A stretch of 64,000 nt of DNA from contig CALBSE010000026.1 of NCBI GenBank assembly GCA_937927725.1, positions 36,611 to 100,610 on the forward strand, read 5' to 3'. Below, one piece after another: positions 32,991 through 41,909 of the stretch. Numbering within the stretch: the stretch's first letter is position 1; each line of letters starts with the position of its first letter. The notes beneath the pieces were generated by a model. That model saw only the letters and a program-made list of their open reading frames with translations. It searched no databases and was not told the origin of the DNA. The position numbers and the translations under genes were made by a program. The stretch comes from an uncultured Actinomycetes bacterium (GTDB lineage Bacteria; Actinomycetota; Acidimicrobiia; Acidimicrobiales; Acidimicrobilacustridaceae).

Positions 32991-33911
32991 TCAGGCCTGC
33001 AAGAAGTTGATGCCGGTCGGAGCGACCTGGAAAACCTCGGAGGCGAAACGGCCGCCAAGCTTGGTGGCATCCCACTTCTTGTTGTTGTTATCGATGGTGA
33101 TGCGCTCACGCCATCCCTGCATCCAGATGATCTTGTCGTAGAGCGCACGGATCACCTGGCCGTTGACGTAGGCGGCCTGATCGCTGGCGAGCCATGCAAC
33201 GAGTGGTGACGAATTGCCCGGATCCATCGGGTGGAAATCGTCATCGGCAATGTCATCAGGCTCAAACGCTTCGCCAGCACCAGGCATAGTTGCAGTGATG
33301 CGAGTAAGGCCGGCTGGACCGATGCAGTTCACGGTCGTGCCGATGGAAGCAAGTTCCTGCGCAAGCGTGAGGGTAAGACCAGCAATTGCAGCCTTCGCCG
33401 TTGCGTAGTTGGTCTGGCCGAAGTTGCCGCCAAGACCAGCACCCGATGTGGTGTTGATGATTCGACCAGCGCGCGGGGTGCCCGCCTTCGACTGATCACG
33501 GAAGTACTTCGCCGCAAAGTGGCTAAGTGACCACGTGCCGCGAACGTGAACGGCCATGACGGCGTCCCAGTCCTCGACCGGCATGTTCCAGATCGCGGCG
33601 TCGCGAACGATGCCAGCGTTGTTCACAACGATGTCGAGTCCACCGAAGGTGTCGATGGCCTGCTTGACCATTTCGCCACATGCTTCGTGATCGGTGACGT
33701 TGCCGTAATTGGGCACGGCGACTCCGCCGCGCGCCTCGATAAGGGCGACGGTTTCGTCGGCGGCGCGGCCTGCGCCTTCACCCGTGACGCTGCCGCCGAG
33801 GTCGTTCACAACAACCTTGGCGCCGTGTTTGGCGAGTTCCATGGCGTGACCACGGCCAATGCCGTGACCCGAGCCGGTGACGATGGCGATCTTGCCGTCG
33901 AGCATGCCCAT
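32991..33911 (-). CDS. Short-chain dehydrogenase, HSD17B4-like layout
   Basis: A 306-residue SDR with TGSGHGIG cofactor motif (residues 12-19), NDLGGSVTGEGAGR insertion, NNAG, NTTSGAGLGGN with catalytic Ser, and YATAK. The insertion and the tail after the catalytic core (LVAWLASDQAAYVNGQVIRA ... WQGWRERITI-like) resemble the 3-hydroxyacyl-CoA dehydrogenase part of MFE-2. It is probably an NAD-dependent step in degradation of fatty-acid-like or steroid-like compounds. AAGGAA precedes ATG 33911. It differs from the SDR at 18.4 kb by sequence, although the layout is the same. Confidence 0.87.
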   Translation of the reverse strand: MGMLDGKIAIVTGSGHGIGRGHAMELAKHGAKVVVNDLGGSVTGEGAGRAADETVALIEARGGVAVPNYGNVTDHEACGEMVKQAIDTFGGLDIVVNNAGIVRDAAIWNMPVEDWDAVMAVHVRGTWSLSHFAAKYFRDQSKAGTPRAGRIINTTSGAGLGGNFGQTNYATAKAAIAGLTLTLAQELASIGTTVNCIGPAGLTRITATMPGAGEAFEPDDIADDDFHPMDPGNSSPLVAWLASDQAAYVNGQVIRALYDKIIWMQGWRERITIDNNNKKWDATKLGGRFASEVFQVAPTGINFLQA

Positions 33912-34054
33912 TGAAAGCGTTCCTTCGTGTTCGATCGGATCATCACCCGACTAGGTGATGAAGCCCCACCAGCAATGGACCCTGTCCAGAGGCGGGAGCC
34001 CTGTTTTTCTAGCAGGGCAAAGGCTCTCGACCCGAATGCCGCCAGGATCGGGCT

Positions 34055-34519
34055 CTAGGGAAGTCGAGCCGCCATGCGGTCCGGTGCGTCCTCGATGGCT
34101 TCAGTCAGACGCCCGATGACGTGAGCGAGATTGGCTCGTTCGGCATCGGAGAGACCAAGGGAGTCTTCCCATCCATGGAGATCGGCATTCACGCGCTTGG
34201 CGAGGTCGATCCCCATTGCCGTTGCTTCGACAACGACCCGGCGACGATCGCCAGGATCAGGAAGGCGCCGAATAAGGCCGGCACCCTCGAGGCGATCGAG
34301 GGTGAGCGACATGCCACCAGTCGTGCGACCAAGCACATCGCAGATCGCAGTAGGTGCGCTGCGATGATCGGGAGATCGTCGAACGACACCAAGCACGAGA
34401 TAGTCGGCAACTGAAATATCTGAAGCTCCGACGATCTCGTTCAGCACACGATCGACTGCCACGTTGAGGCGAACGACGTGTCCGAGAAGGCCATCAGTTC
34501 CCGAGAATTGTTCAGCCAC
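34055..34519 (-). CDS. MarR-family transcriptional regulator
   Basis: A 154-residue winged-helix regulator: VADYLVLGVVRRSPDHRSAP, then TAICDVLGRTTGGMSLTLDR (recognition region) and LEGAGLIRRLPDPGDRRRVVVEATAMG (wing). The GTG start at 34519 shares its first base with the TAG stop of the amidohydrolase (TAGTG), so the two are translationally coupled. A longer open frame to 34684 is an artefact of the overlap. It likely controls its own operon; a partly symmetric site (35833-35856) is present at the operon promoter. Confidence 0.85.
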   Translation of the reverse strand: MAEQFSGTDGLLGHVVRLNVAVDRVLNEIVGASDISVADYLVLGVVRRSPDHRSAPTAICDVLGRTTGGMSLTLDRLEGAGLIRRLPDPGDRRRVVVEATAMGIDLAKRVNADLHGWEDSLGLSDAERANLAHVIGRLTEAIEDAPDRMAARLP

Positions 34520-35772
34520 TACGGCTTCACACCGTAACGATCGAGGCCATATGCCTTCACTGCGTTCGAACGCAATACCATCCGGCACTCTTGCGCGTTC
34601 ATTCCCGCAGCGGTGAACAACTCGTGAGCGATCTTTCGAGAGTGAGGGAACGTTCCATCGGAATGTGGATAGTCGGTTTCCCACAAGATGTGATCGGTTC
34701 CAACAGCGTCGCGATTGATCAATCCGTGAAGATCATCGAAGACGCAACCGTAAACTCGGCCCTTGACTTGTTCACTCGGCAGAGTCTTTACGTTGTCGAC
34801 ATCGCCGCGTCCGTCTCGCCACACCGCGTCCATGCGTTCAAGTTGGAATGGCATCCAGCCAACCTGACTTTCTGCATACGCAATGGTGAGTTCAGGGAAC
34901 CGTTCCAGCGAGCCGGAGAACACCCAATCGCATAGTGAACCTTGCGCGTTTTGGGCATACATCGACATTGACGTTGCTAACGGTGCATCGTCGGATGTTG
35001 TTGGCATCGACGATGAGGAACCGATGTGCATCGACACACTTGTGTGGGTCTCTTGACATGCCTCCCACAAGACATCCCACGCACCGGTGTAGAGCGAAGG
35101 CTGCCCGAGCTTCGCGACGTTTTCGCTGAACGCAATTGCGTAGCTACCTTTTGCCGCGCAGCGTCGAACTTCTTCTGCTGCGAGAACTGGATCCCACAGA
35201 GGAACCAGCGTGAGGGGAATGAGCCGACCCTTGCCTGCACCCGCGCACCAGTCGTCGATCATCCAGTCGTTGTAGATACGCAAACACGTCAGTGCGAGGT
35301 CCTTATCTGAGCGTTCAAGAAAACCCTGACCAGCAAAGCGCGGAAAAATATTTGGATAGTTAATAGCTGCATCGACGTGATTGAGATCCATATCAGCGAG
35401 TCGTGCTGTTTGATCCCAGGTTCCGTCGCGGAAATCTTCATAGACAGCAGGAATGTTGCGTTGTTCGTCGCGCGGAACGCCCGCAGGTGCATGCAACAGA
35501 CCGGTGGGCGTGACGAGATCGTCGAACAACCAAACATCGCACCATTGTCCGTCTTCGGCATTGCGCTCAAAGCCGTAGTGCCCGCCCTTGAACGAAAGCT
35601 TCACCTTCTCGCGCACCGTGCGAGGACCGCGTTCACGCATCGAGGCTGGCAGTTGCTCTTGCCAGAGTTCTTTGGGCTCCATGACGTGGTCGTCGACCGA
35701 AATCATATTCGGAAGATCTGCTTCCGCCGGGGTCACATCGGCGTTTGCGGCAGCTCGTTGCGTCGGTGTCAT
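34519..35772 (-). CDS. Amidohydrolase-2 family protein
   Basis: A 417-residue TIM-barrel hydrolase or decarboxylase. It opens with MISVDDHVMEPKELWQ (DDH in place of the HxH metal motif). Later motifs are VSMHIGSSSSMP (His), FPELTIAYAESQVGWMPFQ and LWETDYPHSDGTFPHS (Asp). The sequence pattern (DDHVxEP, DYPHSDG) is common among uncharacterised actinobacterial Amidohydro_2 proteins associated with steroid or aromatic degradation. AGGAGG precedes ATG 35772. It is first gene of the operon with marR. Confidence 0.85.
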   Translation of the reverse strand: MTPTQRAAANADVTPAEADLPNMISVDDHVMEPKELWQEQLPASMRERGPRTVREKVKLSFKGGHYGFERNAEDGQWCDVWLFDDLVTPTGLLHAPAGVPRDEQRNIPAVYEDFRDGTWDQTARLADMDLNHVDAAINYPNIFPRFAGQGFLERSDKDLALTCLRIYNDWMIDDWCAGAGKGRLIPLTLVPLWDPVLAAEEVRRCAAKGSYAIAFSENVAKLGQPSLYTGAWDVLWEACQETHTSVSMHIGSSSSMPTTSDDAPLATSMSMYAQNAQGSLCDWVFSGSLERFPELTIAYAESQVGWMPFQLERMDAVWRDGRGDVDNVKTLPSEQVKGRVYGCVFDDLHGLINRDAVGTDHILWETDYPHSDGTFPHSRKIAHELFTAAGMNAQECRMVLRSNAVKAYGLDRYGVKP

Positions 35773-35832
35773 GGGGTTCCTCCTGCTGTGCCACGTGGGC
35801 GTTCTGCGGACCCCTCCATTTTGCTTTGCTAA

Positions 35833-35856
35833 AAGTTACTTTGTCAAGAGGTACTT
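35833..35856 (-). promoter_or_regulatory. Promoter with imperfect palindrome for amidohydrolase-marR
   Basis: On the minus strand TTGACA (35847-35842) is a perfect -35 match, inside a partly symmetric AAGTNNCT...AGNNACTT element (35833-35856). A clear -10 is not visible 17 bases on. It is plausible as a MarR-controlled promoter. The element overlaps the stop of the preceding gene. Confidence 0.4.
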
Positions 35857-36980
35857 CTCGGGAGCTGACAGCCCGAGGCCAGCCCCAAGCGAGCCGAGAG
35901 TCGAGCCCGGTTTGCCGCCACCCAGCGGTACACCAGCCCGGCAAGACAGTGGACCACAGGGAGGCGCAGTCCGAAGGCTGCTACCCGGCCCGCCCAACCC
36001 GACCGATCGAGGATTGCGGCCACTGCTTCGATGGCCATCCAGGACTTCCCCTCGGCCGTCACGACGATCGCGTCGGCCGAGGCGCTCAAAAGGGCGGCGT
36101 CATCGAGCTCGCGGTTAGGTCGGAACGTCACCGAGGAATCGGTGCGCTTCAAAAGCCAACGAACCGAAGCGGAACACACGCCGCAGTCTTCGTCGAACCA
36201 AACGGTGATCGGGCCCCGCGCACGACGATGCGGCAGCAGTTTGGGAAGGCCGACGCGAACACGTACAGCAGACGCGTGATGAACGATTGGATCGCCTTGC
36301 ACATCGAAACCGGCAATCGATGCAAGACCGGTATCGGCACCGATGAAACGCGCTGATGTAAGAGGCCACGGTTCGTGTTCGACCGGAGCTGTCACTAAAC
36401 GTCCACCACGGGTCTTGGCGTACAAGCGCCATCGAGACGTAAGAAATGTCGCGAGAGCGTCGTCAACGACTGGAACAACATCGTCAGCGTCCACGGCAAC
36501 GGCAAGGCTTCCCTGCGCGCGTTCGGGCCACGCTCGATCAACCGTCCACACAATGCGGGAGCGATCGTGACTGACCTCGACTGCCCCCTTGTCATACGGA
36601 AGCGCGAATCCGATGCGAGCAACGAGCGCTGGCAGCCACTGCGCAACATCAAGCGAACAAAACCACACCCCGGGGCCTTCGGGGCCGATTACGTAGGTTC
36701 GGACATTGAATTCAAGGAATCGATGCGTCGTCGGGATCGCAGGAAACCCGCGCAAGCGCAGCGCGTCCATCTCGAAACCGACGAGCGACACCCATGCCTG
36801 ACCTTGATACGTATCGACATCAAGACTCGGCGGCAAAAGTGCCTTCACTGCATCTACGGGAACCGGCCAATGCGCAAAGGTGACATCACGCCAAACCTGC
36901 GTCATCACTGGATGGGCAATGACGTGCGGACACAACGGACTTCGGGGCTTCTCGTTGATCGGTTCGCCGCCTGTTGCCAT
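35844..36980 (-). CDS. DUF2071-DCC (thiol-disulfide oxidoreductase-like) fusion
   Basis: A 378-residue two-domain protein. Residues about 20-245 match DUF2071/YqjF (VMTQVWRDVTFAHWPVPVDA, QAWVSLVGFEMDALRLRGFP). Residues about 260-375 match DUF393/DCC (ITVWFDEDCGVCSASVRWLL, with the CxxC, and a WMAIEAVAAIL segment). DCC proteins are predicted thioredoxin-fold membrane-peripheral proteins. ATG 36980 is preferred; the open frame continues to a TTG at 37064, and neither has a good ribosome site. Divergent from the MDMPI gene. Function of the fusion is unknown. Confidence 0.72.
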   Translation of the reverse strand: MATGGEPINEKPRSPLCPHVIAHPVMTQVWRDVTFAHWPVPVDAVKALLPPSLDVDTYQGQAWVSLVGFEMDALRLRGFPAIPTTHRFLEFNVRTYVIGPEGPGVWFCSLDVAQWLPALVARIGFALPYDKGAVEVSHDRSRIVWTVDRAWPERAQGSLAVAVDADDVVPVVDDALATFLTSRWRLYAKTRGGRLVTAPVEHEPWPLTSARFIGADTGLASIAGFDVQGDPIVHHASAVRVRVGLPKLLPHRRARGPITVWFDEDCGVCSASVRWLLKRTDSSVTFRPNRELDDAALLSASADAIVVTAEGKSWMAIEAVAAILDRSGWAGRVAAFGLRLPVVHCLAGLVYRWVAANRARLSARLGLASGCQLPRSTS

Positions 36981-37068
36981 AGGAAGGACGGTATCGGCAT
37001 CAGCGAGATTCGCTCCGGCCCGAGACCAAGAAGAGCCCACTGAGCATCGCACCGTGTAGAACAATCCG

Positions 37069-37797
37069 ATGGATCACGTCGCAACTCTCCGCACCGAAGG
37101 CACACGACTTTCCGCCGCTGCCCGCTCTGCCGGCCTTGACGCACCCGTTGAGCAGTGCCCCGGTTGGACTGTTGGACGACTACTTGGGCATACGGGGAAG
37201 GTGCTCCAGCGCACCAACCTCTGCGTCGCCGACGGGATGATGTCCCCACCTGCTGAAGACGCGTTCGTGAGCCTTCCGCGTGACGAGTCCATCTTTGACG
37301 CATTCGACGAGATCCTTGAAACCATCTGCACCACGCTCTCTTCGTGCGATCCCGAAGGTCCATCGTGGAACTTCACCGGAGAGAATTTCGTCAACTCTTT
37401 TTGGCAAAGACGTATGGCCCACGAGATCGAGATTCACCGTTGGGATGCGCAGAACGCCGCCGGCGTCTCGATCGATTCTTTTGACGAAGAATCGGCTGTC
37501 GATGGCATCGATGAACTCCTCACTGTCTTGATGCCGATCCTCTCCGCGGTGAAGAACCCGACGCTTTCTTCAAGCTTCCATTTGCATTGCACCGATGCAT
37601 CCGGAGAATGGCTCACAACCTTTGTGGATGGACAACCCACCACGATTCGCGAACACGCAAAGGGCGACCTTGCCGTTCGTGGCCCTGCCTCTCCGCTTTA
37701 TGCGTGGGCGTGGAATCGAGTGCCGATCACCTACGAGGGCCTCAATACGGCAGGCGATGAGTCACTTCTTGAGGCGTGGGCCAGCGTCGTTCCGTAG
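37069..37797 (+). CDS. Maleylpyruvate isomerase-family mycothiol-dependent enzyme
   Basis: A 242-residue DinB-like protein (MDMPI_N). Conserved GWTVGRLLGHTGK and RRMAHEIEIHRWDAQ supply the three-His metal site (His in GHTGK, and HEIEIH). A C-terminal domain (about 150-240, LHCTDASGEWL ... VRGPASPLYAWAWNR) is typical of the TIGR03083 group. In actinobacteria these act with mycothiol in isomerisation or detoxification, and many are uncharacterised. A starting-codon alternative is not evident. Confidence 0.83.
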   Translation: MDHVATLRTEGTRLSAAARSAGLDAPVEQCPGWTVGRLLGHTGKVLQRTNLCVADGMMSPPAEDAFVSLPRDESIFDAFDEILETICTTLSSCDPEGPSWNFTGENFVNSFWQRRMAHEIEIHRWDAQNAAGVSIDSFDEESAVDGIDELLTVLMPILSAVKNPTLSSSFHLHCTDASGEWLTTFVDGQPTTIREHAKGDLAVRGPASPLYAWAWNRVPITYEGLNTAGDESLLEAWASVVP

Positions 37798-37815
37798 ACC
37801 GCTGCTGCAAGTTGG

Positions 37816-38211
37816 CTAGCGGAAGAAGGTCCACCAAACAGTGAAGGTCACCGTGATCGCGCTGACCACGAGACCGCCGAGAACAACTGTTCGAGAAACG
37901 TTGCCTTGCGAATCGGCGGGCAAGCGTTTGCGAGCGGTTTCGAGAAGTTTGCGGGCATAGGGAACATCGGATGCCAACAGAGCAAGGCCAGCCGCGATTG
38001 TGACGAGCCCTGGGCCGGGAAGCGGAAGCATCAAGAGACCCGCAACGAGAACGATGACGCCAAGCGTGACGCGCCCAACGCGAATGAGGATGTGACGCTT
38101 TGCTTCGGCCTCGGTCTCTTCATGACGACCAGTTTCGAATTCCGCCTCGATCGCGGCCTGTTCGAGTTCTTCGAGTCGTTCGCGCGGACCGTGAGGTGAT
38201 GAGTCCGTCAT
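37816..38211 (-). CDS. PGPGW-type small membrane protein
   Basis: A 131-residue protein with an acidic, helical N-terminus (about 1-40), a first TM with GLLMLPLPGPGLVTIAAGLAL (the PGPG motif of the TIGR02611/PGPGW family) and a second TM at the end (VLGGLVVSAITVTFTVWWTFF). ATG 38211 overlaps the P-type ATPase stop (ATGA), so it is coupled to it and lies under the same riboswitch. A helper or membrane-packing role is inferred; the family has no known function. Confidence 0.78.
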   Translation of the reverse strand: MTDSSPHGPRERLEELEQAAIEAEFETGRHEETEAEAKRHILIRVGRVTLGVIVLVAGLLMLPLPGPGLVTIAAGLALLASDVPYARKLLETARKRLPADSQGNVSRTVVLGGLVVSAITVTFTVWWTFFR

Positions 38212-40994
38212 TGGATGACACTCGCTGACTTTGCATGATCTGCGCGTCGACGAATGACGACCTTCCAAAGTTCAACGGCCACGAGAAGCCCTAGTGAAGG
38301 CAACAAACATAAACCCCATTGGATGAGCGAAAGTTGGGCGGTGTCGAAGAGATTCCGCATCGGTTCAAATTCCGTAATAAGGAGCTGTAGAAAAAACACC
38401 GTTACAATCGAGAGTCCGAGCTTCCAATTTGTCAGCGTGTACTTGGAAAAGATCGACACCGTTTCAGATCGAGCGTTGTACACGTTTACCAACTGCGCCA
38501 GAACAAACGCGGTGAAGGCCATTGTCATCGCAGTCTTTGGCATTCCGTCGCCATTCGACAGATGGTCGTACGTCGGAATCGCGTACAGGTAGATCGCCAA
38601 TACCCCAGCAGCGGTGACCAAACCTTGAAACGCAACCTGTCCAAGGCGGCGGCGATTGAGAATTGGGGAGTGGGAGGCGACTGGTGCCCGGTGCATGAGG
38701 CCCGGAGCGGGTGCATCGACGCCGAGAGAAATCGCTGTCGGTCCGTCAGCAATCAAGTTCACCCACAAGACCTGCAATGGGGTGAAGGGGACGTGCTGGC
38801 CCGCAGCCGACGCTCCAAGAATCGTCGCAATCGCGCCGACAGCAGTCGCGACCTGAAAGCGCACGAACTTCAGGATGTTGTCGTACACCGCGCGCCCGCC
38901 CCGCACTGCCTCGACAATCGTGGCGAAATTGTCGTCGGCCAACACCATGTCGCCAGCTTCTTTGGTGACTTCTGTACCCGTAACACCCATGGCGACACCG
39001 ATGTCGGCGCGACGAAGTGCAGCAGCGTCATTCACACCATCACCGGTCATGGCAACGATCTCGCCATTCGAACGCAGCGCTTCAACAACACGCACTTTGT
39101 GCTCGGGCGAAACGCGCGCGCACACGGCGATCAAACCGATTCGCTCCGAGAGTTCTTCATCGGACATCGCATCGAGATCGTCACCCGTTACGACTTCACC
39201 TTGGATGCCGAGCTGCGCAGCAATCGCACCAGCAGTCACTGCATGATCGCCAGTAATCATCTTCACGTCGATCCCAGCACGGTGGCACAACGCAATCGCA
39301 TCACGAGCTTCGGTTCGAGCGGGATCAACGATGCCGACGAGGATTTCCAAGCGAAGATCGGCCACCCATTGCTCGGGGTGGGCAATCGTTCCATTGACTC
39401 CGACGACCTCGGACGCAATAAGACGACGAGTCGCTACTGCAAGCACTCGCATGCCCTGTGACGCGAGACGATCGTTCTCTGCGTGACGGAAGCCGCGTTC
39501 AGATTCGCTCAGTTGCTGGTCATTGCCGTGCACATCGGCGAAGGTCGTTGAGAGTCCGAGCACGACGTCGGGCGCCCCCTTGACGCAAACCAGGACCTCA
39601 CTCTGCGGATCAGCAGGATCGAGACGGTGGAACGTGGCCATGAATTTCGTGGCCGAATCGAAAGGCACCTCGCCAAGCCGTGGACGACGTGCCCGCTCGG
39701 CAATCGCATCGAGGCCGGCCTTTGCTCCGAGTACCACGAGAGCAGCTTCGGTGGGATCGCCAATAATACTGGGACCCGCATCGGCACCGGCCACGAGTAC
39801 AGCGTCGGAACAAAGCACCGCTGGAAGCAACGCTTGTGCTGCAATCTCGTCACCAACGACATGGCCGCCAGACGAGGTGATGGTCCCGTCAGTTCCGTAG
39901 CCGCCACCACTCACCAACCAAATCTGGCCACCGCGCACCGCTTCGTGCGCCGTCATCTGATTCAGCGTGAGTGTTCCGGTCTTGTCTGAACAGATCACCG
40001 AGGTCGAACCCAACGTTTCCACCGAGTGCAATCGCTTCACGATGGCGTTTTGTTTGGCCATCTTTGAGATGCCAATTGCAAGCGTCACCGTGACGACGGC
40101 GGGGAGTCCTTCTGGAATTGCAGCAACTGCCAAAGCAACTGCACCGAGAATCGCGGTTGTGAACGATTCACCAACAATGAGCTGCACAACGAAGACAACT
40201 GTTGCGGCAATGCCCGCGATGATTGCGAGCGTCTTACTTAGCGCGTCGAGTTGCCGTTCAAGCGGCGTCTTCGACGGCGTGGCCGACACCAACATCTCGG
40301 CGACCTTGCCCATTTCAGTTGCCATGCCCGTGCTCGTCACAACCAATTCGGCGCGACCGCGACTGACGGTGGTGTTCATAAACACCATTCCGATGCGATC
40401 GCCGATCGGACTCTTCGAATCAGTCAGCGCGTCGGCGTGCTTTTCGACTGGCACAGATTCACCTGTCAGTGACGATTCATCGACCGACAGATTTGCTGCC
40501 AACAACAATCGCCCATCGGCCGGAACTCGATCGCCCGCTTCGAGAAGCACAACGTCACCTGGAACGATTTGGTCCATTGCGACTTCGTCCGTGATCCCGT
40601 TTCGGCGAACACGTACGCGCGTGACGAGCATTCGTTCCAACGCCGCCAACGCGTTCGACGCCTTTGCTTCTTGTGCGTAGCCAAGTACGGCATTCACCAG
40701 AAGCACCACAAAGATGATGACAAGGTCTTTGATGTCGCCGAGAACACCCGCGAGTACTCCGGCGCCAGCAAGCACGTAGACGATTCCTGTGCGGAACTGA
40801 TCGAGAAACACGCGAAGTTTCGACCGGCGCGGCGGTTCCGCCAATCGGTTGAGACCAATTGAGGCCTGTCGGTCGGCGACCTCGGCCGACGAACGTCCAG
40901 TCGTCGTGTCGACACCGAGGCGCTCCACGACTTGGGCGCCCGAAAGTGCGCACCAGTCGTTCTGCGGCGTTTGCATCGATTCAGGAGTCATCAA
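38208..40994 (-). CDS. P-type cation ATPase (P2 type), riboswitch-controlled, likely Mn2+ or Ca2+ exporter
   Basis: A 928-residue P-type ATPase. It has phosphorylation site CSDKTGTLT (Asp337), TGES, TM4 PEGLPAVVTV (Glu kept), GDGVNDAAAL and TM6 VNLIADG. Calcium pumps have NLVTD in TM6 and an Asn/Glu pair in TM5; here TM6 reads NLIAD and TM5 VATAVGAI, so one of the two sites is poor. An upstream yybP-ykoY riboswitch answers Mn2+, which favours Mn2+ export. The downstream PGPGW gene is coupled. ATG 40994 (or 40991) with GGAGAA ahead. Confidence 0.9.
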   Translation of the reverse strand: MMTPESMQTPQNDWCALSGAQVVERLGVDTTTGRSSAEVADRQASIGLNRLAEPPRRSKLRVFLDQFRTGIVYVLAGAGVLAGVLGDIKDLVIIFVVLLVNAVLGYAQEAKASNALAALERMLVTRVRVRRNGITDEVAMDQIVPGDVVLLEAGDRVPADGRLLLAANLSVDESSLTGESVPVEKHADALTDSKSPIGDRIGMVFMNTTVSRGRAELVVTSTGMATEMGKVAEMLVSATPSKTPLERQLDALSKTLAIIAGIAATVVFVVQLIVGESFTTAILGAVALAVAAIPEGLPAVVTVTLAIGISKMAKQNAIVKRLHSVETLGSTSVICSDKTGTLTLNQMTAHEAVRGGQIWLVSGGGYGTDGTITSSGGHVVGDEIAAQALLPAVLCSDAVLVAGADAGPSIIGDPTEAALVVLGAKAGLDAIAERARRPRLGEVPFDSATKFMATFHRLDPADPQSEVLVCVKGAPDVVLGLSTTFADVHGNDQQLSESERGFRHAENDRLASQGMRVLAVATRRLIASEVVGVNGTIAHPEQWVADLRLEILVGIVDPARTEARDAIALCHRAGIDVKMITGDHAVTAGAIAAQLGIQGEVVTGDDLDAMSDEELSERIGLIAVCARVSPEHKVRVVEALRSNGEIVAMTGDGVNDAAALRRADIGVAMGVTGTEVTKEAGDMVLADDNFATIVEAVRGGRAVYDNILKFVRFQVATAVGAIATILGASAAGQHVPFTPLQVLWVNLIADGPTAISLGVDAPAPGLMHRAPVASHSPILNRRRLGQVAFQGLVTAAGVLAIYLYAIPTYDHLSNGDGMPKTAMTMAFTAFVLAQLVNVYNARSETVSIFSKYTLTNWKLGLSIVTVFFLQLLITEFEPMRNLFDTAQLSLIQWGLCLLPSLGLLVAVELWKVVIRRRADHAKSASVIQ

Positions 40995-41045
40995 GGTTCT
41001 CCGGTCATGTCACATGGACGATTGGGGAACCGGGAATGGTTCACC

Positions 41046-41167
41046 GACCGGAGGTCTCTCCCGCTTGCCTAAGCCCTGAGGGACTCAAACAAACCAGCGG
41101 CACCGGGAGCTCGGGCCGAAGCCGTTGCGCCGTGATGACGACACCGCTGTGATGGGATACTCCCCTC
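41046..41167 (-). ncRNA. yybP-ykoY manganese riboswitch
   Basis: On the minus strand, 5' to 3', the conserved landmarks appear in order: GAGGGGAGTA (from 41167), GTGTCGTCATC (41135-41145 region) and GAGAGACCTC (41060-41051). The first and last form helix P1 (GAGG with CCTC). The aptamer ends 57 bases before the ATPase ATG. Bases 41046-41053 (CTCCGGTC on the transcript) are exactly complementary to GACCGGAG at 40999-41006, which contains the ribosome site. When Mn2+ stabilises P1 the anti-SD is held away and translation can start. No other riboswitch class fits as well. Confidence 0.82.
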
Positions 41168-41240
41168 ACTGGTTTGACTGTAGTGCCGCAAATTCCGGCC
41201 TCGCCATAGTTAGGAAGTCCAGACTAGCGATGGCAACGAT

Positions 41241-41909
41241 TTAGCCGACGAGAACCTTGCGGACAGCGTCTTCACATTCGGCCATGGCAAGCACGAGGAC
41301 CTCATCACCAGCACCGAGCGTGACATCGCCTCGGGGGAAGATGACTTTGCCATCGCGCACGACTGCAACGATCGTCGATTCGCGGGGCAGTCCGAGGTTG
41401 GCGATTGTGACGCCGTTCGCTGGCGAAGAATCGGCGAGACGAATTTCGGAAAGGCGAGCTGCGTCGTTCTCGAACGTCATGATGCGAACAAGCGAGCCAA
41501 CGGTGACTGCTTCTTCAACGAGCGCGGTGAGCATGTGCGGAGTCGACACCGAAACGTCGACGCCCCAGCTCGCGTTAAACATCCACTCATTCGCGGGGTT
41601 GTTCACGCGGGCCACAACACGCGGCACGCTGAATTCCTGCTTGGCGAGAAGCGAGATGACGAGGTTGTCTTCATCGTCACCGGTGACGGCAACAACAACA
41701 TCGGCACGATCGGGCTCGGCCTTTGCGAATTCCGAAACTTCACAGCCGTCGACGACCAGCCACTTCACACCTGCGGGCTCACCATCGGCCTGGGCCTGAG
41801 CGACACGAGCGGGATCGACTTCGACAATAAGAACTTCGTGACCTGCCTGCTGGAGTTCGGTGGCGATGTAGGTGCCAACGTTTCCGCCACCTGCAATGAC
41901 GACGCGCAT
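41241..41909 (-). CDS. trkA: Trk/Ktr potassium uptake regulator, second subunit
   Basis: A 222-residue RCK protein: GGGNVGTYIATELQQAGHE (Rossmann, residues 6-26), GDDEDNLVISLLAK, then a TrkA_C domain (about 140-220, LADSSPANGVTIANLGLPRE ... GDEVLVLA). It binds NAD(H)/ATP and controls a K+ channel subunit, which is not in this window. It shares one base with the gene upstream (TGATG), so both form a coupled pair like ceoB/ceoC of actinobacteria. Confidence 0.92.
   Translation of the reverse strand: MRVVIAGGGNVGTYIATELQQAGHEVLIVEVDPARVAQAQADGEPAGVKWLVVDGCEVSEFAKAEPDRADVVVAVTGDDEDNLVISLLAKQEFSVPRVVARVNNPANEWMFNASWGVDVSVSTPHMLTALVEEAVTVGSLVRIMTFENDAARLSEIRLADSSPANGVTIANLGLPRESTIVAVVRDGKVIFPRGDVTLGAGDEVLVLAMAECEDAVRKVLVG

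Noticed and set aside
41046..41167. Cyclic-di-AMP (ydaO) riboswitch, suggested by the adjacent TrkA genes
   Set aside because: The landmark bases are those of yybP-ykoY, and it faces the P-type ATPase rather than the trkA genes.
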